In this document: one piece after another, positions 11,196 through 22,825 of the stretch | Position numbering within the stretch: the first letter of the stretch is position 1 | How the letters are laid out: every line of letters begins with the position of its first letter | NCBI GenBank assembly: GCA_023897205.1 | Contig: JAHWDD010000002.1 | Coordinates: 5,270,001 to 5,334,000 of the forward strand | Direction of reading: 5' to 3' | Source: Exophiala sp. HKRS030 | Lineage: Eukaryota; Ascomycota; Eurotiomycetes; Chaetothyriales; Herpotrichiellaceae | DNA length: 64,000 nt | Translations under genes and position numbers: made by a program | Notes under the pieces: model-generated | The model's database searches: none | What the model was told of the DNA's origin: nothing | What the model saw: the letters and a program-made list of their open reading frames with translations, nothing else

Positions 11196-11965
11196 TTATT
11201 GTCTCTTTGTTCTCGCACGATCATCCAGCGCAGAGTGTAATATTGGTGCTGCAGTCGTTACTCCATGGATACCAATCAAACTCGTCAGTTCCAGCATTTG
11301 AATGACTTCTTCAGGAGATGCGCCGTGGTTTAGTGCATTGCGCATGTGGACCTTGATTCCAATACTGTGCAGGTGCGTTGTGGAAGCATCGATAGCACAG
11401 ATGATAAGCTCCCTGACTTTAGGTTCGAGAACCTTCGATTTGGTTGAAAAGGACGAGAATTCGGTATAGGCTTCAAAAAATTTTGGATCCATACGCAAAA
11501 GGAAAGTAAAACGTTCCGGCCAAAAGCCACGTGCTTCAATAAACTTCTCCTTGATGCGAAGCCTATCCCCGAGATCTGGTACGTCTCATCTGAGATCTGA
11601 AGCTCTTCAAGCAGTTCGAACAGAATAGGAGCTCCTGCTGTGACTGAGTGAATTCCCAGCAAGTAACCCACTCCAATTGATTCAAAAATTTCCTCTGTAG
11701 ATGCTCCCTGGTTCAATGCCTCCTGGGTGTGAGCCTTGATGGCGCTTTCATGCATATGAGTGCATGCTGCTGCGAGCGCGATGAGAATCAGTTCTTGTAC
11801 TTTTGGTGAAAGAGCTTGTTTGGTTCGTGCCGTTTCTAAGATCCCTAGATACCCGCGCAGGTATGCAGGACTTAATTGCAACAAGGCATCCCATTCTGAG
11901 GTCCATTTTCCACCAAGGGATTCAAATTTCTGGCGTAGCTCGAGTCCTCCCTCGACTGCCGACAT
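11196..11965 (-). CDS. Two-domain carboxymuconolactone-decarboxylase/AhpD-like protein, frame break in the linker
   Basis: Two CMD-like helical domains in tandem, about 256 residues if joined. Domain 1 contains KVQELILIALAAACTHMHES and GASTEEIFESIGVGYLLGIHS; domain 2 contains KVRELIICAIDASTTHLHS and GASPEEVIQMLELTSLIGIHG. The classic AhpD Cys-x-x-Cys is not conserved; both halves have a T-H-x-H motif instead, which is nearer to the CMD branch. The reading frame changes by one base around 11567 (a run of four C on the plus strand): upstream it reads DETYQ, downstream DRLRIKEKF. No intron of normal size can explain this. The start 11965 is the first ATG (MSAVEGG). Likely role in decarboxylating or isomerising a ring-cleavage acid, by family only. 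Confidence 0.82.
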
Positions 11966-12338
11966 TTTGATGCTTTGAAGTTCAATATTCCCAAAAAGTC
12001 GGCGAAAGTCCACATCCCAGGTGAAGAAAAACGCACAATTCGATCTGCATTGCTTACGTTAACCTTCCAGCCAAGTGCACAGGCACTCTGTCACTTGCCT
12101 ACGGCGATCGTTCCGCTCTAGCGGGGTTTTGGCACTCGGCGAAGTTCTGTTGGGTTCGGATTCCGTAGGTATATCTCCCAAGGCTAAAGCCTAAAATACT
12201 CCTATATACCAATCGTCATTCCGAGTTCCGATCCATGCGGTGAGAAAACAATGTTCAAATTAAGTTGCAATGGCCAGCTTTGGTGGCAATGGTTCTGCAA
12301 CCTTTCAAGGACAACACGTAGCTTAGGTCTCAGTAAAG
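11966..12338. promoter_or_regulatory. Divergent promoter, CMD protein / P450-1
   Basis: Shared upstream region of 373 bases. It contains CCGAGTTCCG at 12221-12230 and TTCGGATTCCG near 12156, both possible Zn2Cys6 half-site pairs. Confidence 0.35.
12221..12230. promoter_or_regulatory. CCG-N4-CCG element (copy 2)
   Basis: CCGAGTTCCG followed by A, in the divergent promoter between the CMD protein and P450-1. One base differs from the copies at 9334 and 32593. Confidence 0.35.
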
Positions 12339-13994
12339 ATGAGATCTCAGGGTTTGGGAAGGCTCAATGTCGGGCCGGCAGAGCTGGCTGGCTTTGCGGT
12401 GTTGCTGGTACGCATTCAACGAACTAAACGAACACGAGAGTCTAACATGATATAGTTCTTGGCATATACTGCTGCACGCATGTTTTATTACATGTACCTC
12501 CACCCTTTGGCGAAATTTCCTGGGCCCAAATACATGTCAGCGTCTGTCCTGTGGTATATGTACAGTCTTGCCTCGGGTCATCACCATGAGCATGTTTATG
12601 AACTACATAAAAAGTATGGCAAGGTCGTACGGTTTGGCCCAACACACCTCTCGTTCAGTAACTCGACCGCGTTCAAGGAGATCTACGGACATCGACCTGG
12701 AAAGCCTGAAATGACCAAAGATCCATTGTTTTATGGAACTTTGGCGAAAGAAAATCTGATTGCCACGAACGTCGCGGACCACGCTCGGATACGCCGACTT
12801 CTAGCACACGCATTTTCTGATAGGGCTTTGAGAGAGCAAGAAGATCTGATGACCAAATATGTTGGCCTCCTCATAGAGCGTCTTACAGCCATTGCGCAAA
12901 AGAATAACGTTGCGGACATGGTTGAATGGTATAACTTTACCACCTTTGACATCATTGGCGACCTAGCGTTTGGCGATCCCTTTGGCTCTCTCGAAACCTC
13001 AAATTTACATCCTTGGGTGAAGATGATTTTCGAGGGCGTCAAGGGAGGTACCCTACTGAGAGCAGCACGATATATACCGAGTTTAAGCGCTATTCTGACC
13101 AGAATGATCTCGAAGACACTCATCGCAAAAAGAAATGCTCACCAGACCCTCTCGTCGGAAAAAGTGGGACGGCGATTGCAACAGGTCACAGATCGAAAAG
13201 ACTTCACCAGCTATATTTTGAGGTACAACAACGAAAAGGGAATGACGGTGCATGAGATTGAAGTCAATGCCAACCTACTTATCATTGCAGGCTCGGAAAC
13301 TACAGCAACTCTCCTTTCAGGCTGCACATATCTATTGTTGAAAAACCCTCATGCCTACGAAAAACTTGTTAAGGAAGTCCGGACGTCCTTTACAGACGAG
13401 AGCCAAATCACAATTTCTGAAGTCAGCCGTCTTGAGTATCTTCTGGCTGTCGTTGACGAGAGTTTCCGTTTATATCCGCCCGCACCAACAGGATTTCCAA
13501 GACTGGTGCCTGGAAAAGGAGAGGCCGTAGATGGAGAATTCATTCCGGGAGGGGTGAGTATCTTGATTGTTTTACTAGGAAAGAGTCTAATTATATGACA
13601 GACTGCTGTATGCCTTTCGCAATATGGGGCTTACCGTCTTGCCCAGAACTTCAGAAATCCGTTATCATTTGAACCTGAGCGGTGGATAGAGGGGACCAAG
13701 TACCCAGAGGATGACTTGTTGTTGGTACAACCATTCTCAATGGGACCACGTAATTGTTTGGGCCGAAAGTGAGTTAATTTAGAAATGGGCTTGTTCATAC
13801 CAAACACTGACCACCTGAAAAGTCTCGCTTATGCTGAGATCAAGTTGATCCTTGCAAGAGTACTTTGGAATTTCGACATGCACTTAGAACCTGAGTCTCT
13901 TTCTTGGGACAAGCAACCTACCTACAACTTGTGGGAAAAGGGTCCTCTAAAAGTTCGACTCTCGTTGGCTCGCAGAGAACCCGCCTCTGCATAA
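12339..13994 (+). CDS. Cytochrome P450 monooxygenase (P450-1)
   Basis: Microsomal class-II fungal P450 of 501 residues. Exons: 12339-12407, 12456-13553, 13602-13768, 13823-13994. The first short exon supplies the N-terminal membrane anchor (AELAGFAVLL, then FLAYTAARMFYYMYLHPL), followed by the proline-rich hinge FPGPK. Helix I has the oxygen-activating motif AGSETTAT, helix K has ESFR, the PERW segment is PERWIEG, and the haem loop is FSMGPRNCLGR with the Cys ligand. The frame is intact. It is a close relative of P450-3 at 37838, with introns at the same places (after the anchor, before the PERW region, after CLGR), so the two probably arose by duplication. Role inferred: hydroxylation of the pathway substrate. 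Confidence 0.93.
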
Positions 13995-14798
13995 ATTGTA
14001 CAGGGCGGAGCGGTCGGGAATGAGGTATTGGGGACGCGAGGATACTGGTGCCCGTTATCACCGTTCCGCAATCCCATGTGTCATGGTTATCTTTCTACCA
14101 AGATCTGGTGCAACTTGCAAGACTGTGTCATCGGCTGATTAGGAAAAGATAGCCTCGTCTCAACTCGGGGCAATGTGTGTAGTTAGAAAGTAATTCGGGG
14201 AACCCATCTGTTTCCGGATCATAAATACAGGGTACAAGGAAGGCATACGAAAACCATGAATATTGACTATTTTAACGGGCGCAATGCTTCTACATCTGCA
14301 ATCGAAATCTCGTCCCACTAACCTCAATTTCAATTCATGGGTAAAAGACATTACTTGACTCCGCACAAAGGCATTCTATTACAGATTAGAGATAAAATAT
14401 GAAACCTTGTAAAATTTTAGCTCCGAATCCGTTCCCCATCAACCGGATATCTCATCGCGAAATTCCGAATGGATCCCGATGGCCTGGTAACAGCCGGAAT
14501 TCAGGGCAACTCATATTACCAAATAATGCCCTTTGCGATTCAAGCCGAACAAAATCAATGGAAAACATTTTTGCGTTTTGCTGGAGGGTCTACGGTGAGT
14601 TGAAGCCAGCGGCTATCCTTGGCTACTATGACCGAAACTTGGGCAGAGAACTAGGCTTGAGGCAACACAGCGGGGCTTCTCGCAAATGAAATGGAATTCA
14701 AAGTACCTTGAAATATCTTTGCGTGCCCCTTCACATGTCATTTCACCTCAAGACAAGAAGACATTTTGGGGAGCGTGACACTTGTTTGATATTCCACA
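13995..14798. other. Intergenic, promoter of ALDH 2
   Basis: About 800 bases. Several TCCGAATCCG and TTCCGAAT elements occur between 14415 and 14510, near a GCCGGAATTC. No gene supported. Confidence 0.45.
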
Positions 14799-16435
14799 AT
14801 GGCTAATGCAGCAGCTCTATCTGCGTACCGGTTTGACGGGTATGAATCAAAAATATTTGTCAACAACAAAGTCAGTCGCGTCCACAGTTTTTCATTAATG
14901 TCGCAAATAACAGAGTAAGACATTAACGCTTCATAATATTAGTGGATAAAACCTCACTCAAAACGCACACTGAGCGTCCGCAACCCCAAGGACAACACTG
15001 TTATTACGGAGTTTCATCCAATTGCGGACCAAACCGACGTCGATGAAGTCGTCAAGATTGCCAGAGAGGCATTCTTCAAAGGACCTTGGAGTTCGTTCTC
15101 GGGATCCCAACGCGCAGCCTGTATCAACAAGCTCGCTGATTTGATCGATGAGAATGCTGAACAACTCGCCTGGTATGAGTCGATATGTGCCGGTCGCCTG
15201 ATGGCACAGTTAAAGTACGAGGTCCCTTGGATTGCCAACGTGTTCCGCTATTACGCTGGATGGTGCGACAAATTGGAAGGCGAGTCGTTCACCGATGACG
15301 ATGGCTTTTACAAAATCGTTCGTCACGAACCGATTGGTGTGTGTGCTGGTATTACACCCTGGAATGGAGGGTTGTTCGTATTGGCATTGAAGGCCGCACC
15401 GGCTCTGGCGGCCGGAAACACTTTTATCCTCAAACCACCGGAGAAATCACCGCTAAGCTCGCTTTTCGCCACTACTCTGTTCGAAAAAGCTGGCTTCCCG
15501 CCAGGTGTATTCCAGGTCGTCACAGGCGACGGCTCTACCGGGGCTCTGCTGGCTGGCCACCAAAATATTGAGAAAGTTTCGTTTACGGGTCGATCAAAAT
15601 TGGACAAATCATCCAAAACCTGGCAAACAATAGCAATATGAAACGCGTCACACTCGAACTTGGTGGCAAGAGTCCAGCGTTGGTCTTTGACGACTGTGAT
15701 CTCGAACAAGCAGTGCAGTGGTTGAGCCGAGGGATCACCCAGAACGCAGGCCAGAACTGTACTTGCTCCAGCCGAATATACGTCCAAAAAGGGATTGCAC
15801 AGAAGTTTATAGAAGGGATGAAGACTAGGTTAGAAGCAATTGGCACCACATTGGGCTCAGACCCTCAAGAAGACAGCACCATTTTTGGCCCCGTCGTGGA
15901 TCAGGCACAGTACGACAACGTGCATCGATTTATTGCTTCTGGAAAAGAGCAAGCCACGTTGATTACAGGTGGTTATAAGTATGATAAGGCCGGGTTTTAC
16001 GTGCCACCTACTCTTTTTGCAGACCATAAGCCGGATGCTGAAATCTACAAGGAGGAAATTTTTGGACCTGTGGGCTGTGTTCGGACCTTTGAAACGGAAG
16101 ACGAAGTTATTGAATGGGCAAATGATTCCCACTATGGGCTTGCTGGTGAGTTCGGTCGCTTGCGGAACCCTATGTTACATGACTAACTCAAATGATGATC
16201 AGCATATGTTTTTAGCGAAAGCATAGAGCGAATGTTTCGTATCACAAAGCAGCTCAGAGCCGGTACTGTTGGTGTAAATGCCATCAGCCAGCTTTTCCCC
16301 CAAACGCCATTTGGAGGCTACAAGAAGAGCGGTCTAGGTCGGGAACTTGGAAAGTATGCTCTGTTGGACTTCACGGAGCCCAAAACTATCTTCATCAGGT
16401 ATGCTTCACATCACCTTGGTTTGACATCCGCATGA
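14799..16435 (+). CDS. Aldehyde dehydrogenase (ALDH 2), with one frame break
   Basis: Second NAD(P)-dependent ALDH, about 502 residues. Exons: 14799-14870, 14943-16145, 16203-16435. Introns 1 and 2 fall at the same codons as introns 1 and 3 of ALDH 1. Motifs: WNGGLFVLALKAAPALAAGN, catalytic Glu in LELGGKSPA, nucleophile Cys in NAGQNCTCSSR, EIFGPVG. At about 15600 the frame slips by one: FTG must be followed by SIKIGQIIQNLA, which lies in the next frame, so one T (GGTTCG read as GGTCG) seems to be missing. The last exon may instead splice at 16399 to 16453, ending at 16468. The enzyme is about 40-50 percent similar to ALDH 1 by eye and probably takes a related aldehyde. Confidence 0.86.
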
Positions 16436-16468
16436 AAGCTAACATATTAAAGGACAAAACGATTCTGA

Positions 16469-16853
16469 GCGGTCTCTAAAACCTGAAATGACCTGATCAT
16501 GTAGCAAATAAGTCCAAAATTCCGAAGTTTTCAATTCCGTATTTCAATCACAGTGAGACCTTAGTGCACGTTGACACAACGTATACAAGAAGCGTGATAG
16601 TATTCGAGCCAGTCCGCAACTGTGCGGTAGATTTTTTCGCCTGATGTGCAATTACTCCAATATTCTTGATATTGTAAACTATACTAAGAAATGGTTAAAT
16701 CGGAACTGGCCGGAAGACCGCATCACTGGCTAATTCATCGTCAACACTCAAAGCATAAATATCGACACAGTATTGGAGATTGGTCATGGCTTCAGAGAAT
16801 TCTGGCTATTAGACCGAGCGAGCTATGCAGCACGTCCAAATCGACTAGCGGAT
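16469..16853. other. Intergenic, promoter of SDR 2
   Basis: About 385 bases between two same-strand genes. AATTCCGAAG and CAATTCCG elements at 16517-16540. No gene seen. Confidence 0.45.
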
Positions 16854-17856
16854 ATGGACCTCCAGGGGATTGCGCTTATTGTTGGCGGTGGCTCAGGTAA
16901 GGCATCTTAAGGCAGAAACTGTCAGTTCATTAACAAGAGCTACAGGCATTGGGAAAGCCACGGCAGCTTTACTCGCAGAAGAAGGCTGCCAGAAATTTGT
17001 CATTGCGGATCGAAATGTTGAATCACTTGATGCTGTTGTGGCGAGTATTAAAAATCATCATCCAGGTACTGATGTAAAGACCACGTTTGTCGATGTGAAA
17101 TCAGAAACGTCAGTAGAACAGATGGTGGAATATGTTGTTAAAACTTTTGGACGTATTGACTATTGCGCAAATGTGGCTGGAATCATCAGGTACGGCGATA
17201 CTTCAGTGCTTAGCGTGGAGGACTTTGACGAAGTACAATCAATCAATTTGCGCGGAATTTTCCTCTGCGCAAAGGCAGAAATAACGGCCATGTTACTTCA
17301 GAAGCCGCTGCAAAACAAGTACAGCCTCTGCAATCCCATATTTATTGACTATAAGACTAACCGGCTCCTAGATTCTCTTCATTTCCCTCCAGAGGTACAA
17401 TTGTGAATGTCTCGTCACAAGCTGGTCTGATGGGTAATGGGAATCTCCCATCGTATGTTGCTTCCAAACATGGTGTTGTTGGACTTTCGAAGTCGGTTAG
17501 TAACCATGAGCCCCTGAATGTTAACTTTAAAATTGAAAAGTGTAGGACGGCATGAAATTCGCCTCGCAGGGAATACGCGTAAATGCTGTCTGTCCAGGGT
17601 AAATGCAGCTACTACCGGGCTTTGTTTTCGCTAATACAGATCAAAATGTAGCACAATCGCAACGCCAATGTTATCGCAGCTTCCGTCAGGCAATATCGGA
17701 AATCAAAGAGAAGTGGAACGCGCAAGGGATATTGCAATTGGAAGAATCGGGACAGCTGAAGAGATCGCTCATTGCATCATATTTTTACTCAGTGGCCGCA
17801 GCAGTTATGTCACAGCAACAACGCTTGCCGTGCACGGAGGCCTCAGAAACACCTGA
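16854..17856 (+). CDS. Short-chain dehydrogenase/reductase (SDR 2)
   Basis: SDR of 262 residues in five exons: 16854-16896, 16946-17318, 17393-17495, 17546-17598, 17640-17856. All splice phases agree. Motifs: VGGGSGIGK dinucleotide loop (GGGSGIG instead of the usual TGGxxGIG), NVAG near residue 95, catalytic Ser in NVSSQAGLMG, YVASK catalytic pair, VNAVCPG, and the C-terminal VHGG. Intron 4 is only 41 nt. The protein is complete and unbroken. It lies convergent to SDR 3. It probably oxidises a secondary alcohol or reduces the matching ketone, with substrate unknown. Confidence 0.88.
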
Positions 17857-18154
17857 AGAACATCTGTTTGATGGTGCAAGTTTGACTGGCCATAATGGAC
17901 TTCCGACAACAGATAACACTTGCTTCTGATTGTGAAACTTCATTCAGCTGGCAAGCATCCAGGTTTAGATATTGCGGTATGAAGATCATATACATACCAT
18001 CTTGTTTCCAAATATCTTGGTCTGCAACAAGAGTTTTGCAAAAAAAAACTACTCTGGTTTTGGATGGCTTTCGACAACGCATTCTTAATTCTATACTCGT
18101 ACCTCCCTAACTATTCATGTAGACTACGGAGGAAAGTCTGAATGATCAAGGCCA

Positions 18155-19007
18155 TCAAGAGAAATAGATTCCTAGAAGACATTGTGAGATCATGCTTAGC
18201 TCTTGAGTTATTGGGTATACACTTACCTCCATCACATATAATAGTCTGTCCCGTCATTCGAGAAGAGTCTTTGCTTGCCAGAAAGCTCACCAGCCCTGCA
18301 ATATCCTCTGGAAAGAGCTCTTGATTGAGGGCATTTTTTCTGTGAGATGAAGTTTTATAAACCTCTTCCACATTTAACGTCTTATTGTCTTGTTCCTTAG
18401 CTTTATCGCGAGCTAATCTTTCCGCAAAAACGGTAGACATATCTGTCTTCACAGAACCAGGACAGTACGCATTCACGGTGATACCATATTCACCAAATTC
18501 CAGCGCGGCAGTTTGCGTCAATCCTCGAACAGCCCACTTGCTCGAACAATAGGCGGGCGCCTTCCCACTGGGTCTATAACCTGATATGGAGCATGCGCCT
18601 ATCAGTTTTCCTCCGGAGTTTTGTCGAATCATTTGTTTGGCAGCCTCCGCATAGCACAGAAATACGCCTCTGGTGTTGATCGCGTAAGATCGATCCCATT
18701 TTTCAACCGTCATTTCCAAAAGGCTCGAGGTCTCGAGGACTCCAGCATTTGCTACCATGACGTTGAGCTCGCCAAACAGCTCTACTGCCTTCGCCACTAA
18801 AGCCTGAACATCTTTTTGACTGCTGACATCACCTGCAAATGCTGCTGCCTTATGACCATCTGCAATTATCTCTGACACAACACTGTCCAGCGCAGACTGT
18901 TGTGCGGCAATGTCGTTGACCACAACTGAGAATCCATCTTTCGCAAGTCTGAAGGCAATTCCTCGGCCAATTCCTCGAGAACCACCTGTCACGATCGCGA
19001 CACCCAT
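18155..19007 (-). CDS. Short-chain dehydrogenase/reductase (SDR 3)
   Basis: SDR of 265 residues, nearest in style to acetoin/diacetyl reductases. Exons 19007-18227 and 18171-18155. The last intron (18172-18226, gtaagt...ctag) is needed to reach the normal end DGGIYFS; without it the frame runs on into non-family sequence. Motifs: VTGGSRGIGRG, NAGV, catalytic Ser in ACSISGYRPSG, YCSSK pair, VNAYCPG. The frame is intact. Together with SDR 1, SDR 2 and the ADH it gives the cluster four alcohol/ketone oxidoreductases. It could act on a short vicinal hydroxyketone, but that is by family resemblance only. Confidence 0.9.
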
Positions 19008-19452
19008 AGTGGAACCTTACAGTCGGTGTTCTAAGAACAACGGATAATTTTGGTTGCAGCAATCAGAAAACTGTTGCTACAGGGAGCAAAAAATGTACCT
19101 AATATTATCAAAGGGAAAAGGTACTACTGCTCGTTGAAAATTGACTAATATTGTGAGAGGTTGTCCAGTTCCGACAATGGGACATACCGCCATATACTTA
19201 ATTATCTTCAATTTCAATTGTCCACACAGATGTGGTAAATCACAACCCAACATGTCATTATGCATGATCGCGTTAACTTGTTGAACCTGGGAGATGCCGG
19301 ATCCGGAATTTCAAAAGGTGTACGGCATGTTTCCGGCAATATACCCTCGATACTTCACAACTTGGACTGCAAATCGGATCCAAATCAGAAAATATTACGA
19401 AACATTCTACTTGCATAGAGTATGCCGTAAGAGAAGTCTAAAATGCATTTTT
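19008..19452. other. Intergenic (SDR 3 promoter side)
   Basis: About 445 bases upstream of SDR 3 and downstream of the second cyclase. GCCGGATCCGG at about 19297-19308. No gene supported. Confidence 0.45.
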
Positions 19453-20618
19453 CTATGGACTAAAAAATGGCAACTGCATTTGGGGGGACGCCACACCACC
19501 GGGTACATTCAGAGGTACGCTGACAAAGAGGAAAGAGTACTTCCCAAGCTTGCGACACTGCAGAGCCAGAGATTCGAGGTCCCAAAGCTCTCCGATTGGT
19601 GTGCCCCACATCGATATAAGATACTGGTGTAGTGCTGTCTTACTTAGTCAACCTATTACAGCGTCGGAAACGTTTCGACTTACAGGGTGTATCGGCAGGA
19701 TACGGCACTGATTCCCATGCAAGAGCATCTCCAGCGACGGCAGAGAAATGATGATCCCAAATCCACGAGGCTGTATCTGCCCCGGCTCGAACACCTACTG
19801 ACTGCTTCAATGGTTCTGCGAAAAAATGGTCTCGCAACTCGGAGTCTTCACACTCGTTATACCATTTTAGCAAACCGCTTCGGATAATCAGGATGTCTCC
19901 TCGCTGGAAGACGAGTCCCTGGTCTTTGGCTGCTTCTTCTAGTTCCCTGTATTCGATCCGATGATTTTCAGTGGCGGAGTAACTTATCCCATGGCGCGCT
20001 GCGTAGGCGACGTAGTCGATGAGAACTCCTCGACCAACGATTCCACCGCGGGAATGCCACCCTGAAGAGACAGATATCAGCACGGTGAAAAGCAAACACC
20101 GCATGGGCTTCAATAAAAGCACTCGTACTGTCTATGCCCAAAGTGTTTTCATTGTTGTTTATTATCTCTTCTGGGCTGAACCCATTGTAGAAGAGTCCCG
20201 ATCCACGATGAATGACGTGGCGAAGACCATCCCATTGGGACCCGGATTGTGTGTTGAACGACACAGTGTCATCATAGCTCCCAGCACTCCCTTTTGTGGC
20301 ATTATCAATCACTTGATGCTTCAGCGCTCCCCTTTTGAAGACTGGGACCCGTGGTTTTGCTAAAGACCAACTTTCCGTAGAGATGAGCAATCTGCATGGC
20401 CGAAAAAATCCCAAGAATTGACAAAAGACTCACTTTAGTGACACAGATACTCCTTGTGTGGCCTCATTCACTGCCTTTGCGACAATTTCTGGCGTAAGAA
20501 GATTGAGAGTTCCAAATTCATCTTTCACACCATCTCGATCCCATAGCCCCCATGCACAGCCGCGAGAGAGTTTATCATGTCCCGGTAAATCATCAAATTT
20601 CGGTAGATCCCTCATCAT
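19453..20618 (-). CDS. Cyclase-family (kynurenine-formamidase-like) protein 2
   Basis: Paralogue of the partial gene at 1-723, about 328 residues. Exons: 20618-20434, 20370-20129, 20061-19684, 19634-19453. Introns are 63, 67 and 49 nt. The metal-site region reads SQWDGLRHVIH (H-x-G-x-x-x-D-type cyclase motif in its fungal variant), later GGIVGRGVLIDYVAYA, QRGDILIIRSG and AGDALAWESVP, then WGTPIGELWDLE. In the last exon a run of six C (19482-19487) should be seven: with seven C the protein ends in the family tail ASPPNAVAIF; as given it ends PQMQLPFFSP. The start 20618 is the first of two adjacent ATGs. It is divergent from the HpcH aldolase with a short shared promoter. Probable hydrolase of a lactone, ester or amide intermediate. 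Confidence 0.83.
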
Positions 20619-20855
20619 GAACTCATATAGAAACAATTCAAACAGACATTGACGTTGGAAGATAAATCAAGTGAGATGATGCTGCGGGATCGCTTGTGGC
20701 CCCTAATAATTCCGCTGCATCGGAGACAAATCGTTCCGAGACTCCAGGACGCCAGTTTCGATCCAGAACAGCAGTCATCGACAGCGCAAATCATGGGAAT
20801 TTTGCATTCCTGCATTGATTAAAATTGTGAACATACTCTATACAACGCCTATGAG
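20619..20855. promoter_or_regulatory. Divergent promoter, cyclase 2 / HpcH aldolase
   Basis: Only 237 bases separate the two divergent starts, so they probably share control. No clear operator motif recognised. Confidence 0.35.
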
Positions 20856-21723
20856 ATGTCGAAACTGTTACAAAATACTGGTGGCAGCCCAATCTTGGGC
20901 TGCACCTTGAACTTTGGTGCAAACTTCAGTGCCCAAATCGTCTCACGTGTGGGCTACGACTTCGTTCTGATTGATATGGAACACAATCCTCTTTCGGCAC
21001 GGGAAGCAAGCTCATTGACGCAATCAGTGATTTTTGCCTCTGGCGGCAGATGTTCGCCCTTTGTAAGAGTGCCGTCGCATGGGTTGAGTGGATTAAGTGG
21101 GCGCTTGATTCTGGTGCTCACGCTTTGGTTGTGCCCATGGTGCAATCTGCCGCAGAGATGAAACTTATCATCGAAAGAGCAATATATCCGCCAGATGGGC
21201 AAAGAAGTTTCGGCCCGATGCTTGCACCGTATGCAAGTCTTGACCCTACCGACTCTGCGGCAAAGTATTTTGCTCGAAGACAAGACATTGCCCTTGTTCC
21301 CATGATTGAATCCTCTGCGGTCGTGGCTGAGGCGGAATTGGAAACAATTTGCAGTCTGAAACACGTGTCAGCGTTATTCGTTGGACCTGTCGACTTGCGT
21401 TTGTCCCTGGGCCTTCCTGGCGGTGAGGGAAACGAGGAAAATTATGTGCAGCTCCTCGACCGTATCGTGAGCGTCTGCAAAAGGCATCAAAAGCCGGTTG
21501 GGATATTCGCAGCCGATGGGCCTGCATGCAACACCAGAATTACCCAAGGTTTTGATTTTATTGTGGTATGACATATATACAACCAATTGTTGATCTTGGC
21601 TAATTCTTGCAGCTACCTGGGGAAGCAGCCATGCTGGCGGCAGGGGCGCGATTTCAGCTGGAAGCCTGCAAAACTGCTATTGCTCGTGGTCGCAACTCTC
21701 CTAGGAATTATGACACGCTTTGA
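20856..21723 (+). CDS. HpcH/HpaI-type class II aldolase, one frame break
   Basis: TIM-barrel, metal-dependent aldolase of about 273 residues that splits 2-keto-3-deoxy or 4-hydroxy-2-oxo acids into pyruvate and an aldehyde. Exons 20856-21565 and 21613-21723. Family marks: YDFVLIDMEH (metal-site Glu region), GQRSFGPMLA, VPMIES and FVGPVDLRLSLG, with the tail LPGEAAMLAAG in exon 2. At 21081-21083 (GGG) the frame shifts by one: VRVPSHG should continue to VEWIKWALDSGAHALVVP, which needs a fourth G. In bacteria such enzymes close meta-cleavage or hydroxyphenylacetate pathways, which fits a catabolic role here: release of pyruvate as an end product. Confidence 0.87.
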
Positions 21724-22825
21724 AGGGGAAACAGAATGATGAGGAGAAAGAATGAGTCGCTCTCAATATACGAAGGGTTATATAACTCTAATGCGGTTCT
21801 TCGATCTAACGGCGCAGGAAGGCCCTCTTCTAGAGAAACCCTTGCCAACCTCTAGCTACGAAGCTGGAATGCAGATACCCGTATTAAGTAAGCCTAAGTG
21901 ACGTAGTGTCGTACTCTAGATCCTTCTACGGGAAGAAATATCAAAACTAAAGAAATCGGATCATATTTTCGCATGCAGCACGTCAATTTCATTCTCGTAG
22001 GGCGGAAGGATTGTCTCATGAGCTAATAGTGCACTTTACATCAACATCTTCAGAAAAGTCTGAGACCAGCTTCTTTAAAACAGAGGAGTTTCTCGGTGGA
22101 TTCGCTCAATATATATTGAGATTGAAAGATCAAATTATTCCTCGACAACTCTGCATAAGTAGCTTTTTGGGTTAAACTACACACAATGTCTTCGCACCAC
22201 ATCTACAGAAGTGGATATGCCCGAAAGGAAGCCATGAAAAATGAAAACTATGCTCCGTTAGGTTTGTGATTGGTAATGATAGCGTACCTGTGTGCGAAAT
22301 TCCAAACAGTTAGCTATGAGGTCAAGATTATGTAGCTCCGCTTGCTATTTGCTCCACGAGACAAACATGCTATAACTCACGACTAATGATGCTTTGCGAT
22401 AACCACTCTGTTTTCATCTCGCCAGATTCTAGAATCTTCTAAAATTCAAGCAAGCCACCCATCGCTGCTTCCTCTGCGAGTAAAATCAAGCTGAGATATT
22501 CAATGCCAGTGTTATTTGAGCCTCGGATTAGCCTGCAGCGTTATCCTGCGTCCGCCAACTGTCAGCAGTAACATCAAGCAAGTACTGATCAGACTTAGCA
22601 GGAGCTAGATATGCTCTAATCGACGAAACAGCCCAACGCACCAACGGCTGTGCCAGTTGCTGGAGCCGGGTCGGAATTTAGGGGAATAATGTCCCATTGG
22701 CTAGAGGCAGTTTAGTACGTACAATAAGAACTAACATCGCTCTGCTGGACGACTTCGACTGATTGTCACTTGAAAGAGGATTCATTGCAACAAGTTTTAG
22801 CTACATTTCAACTGTTGGCTACATC
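21724..22825. other. Intergenic, promoter of TauD gene
   Basis: About 1.1 kb, rather AT-rich, with no open frame of interest. I see no repeat or RNA gene. Confidence 0.5.

Noticed and set aside
11545..11600. An intron joining the two CMD domains
   Set aside because: The only phase-correct GT...AG segment is 20 nt, far too short for splicing here.
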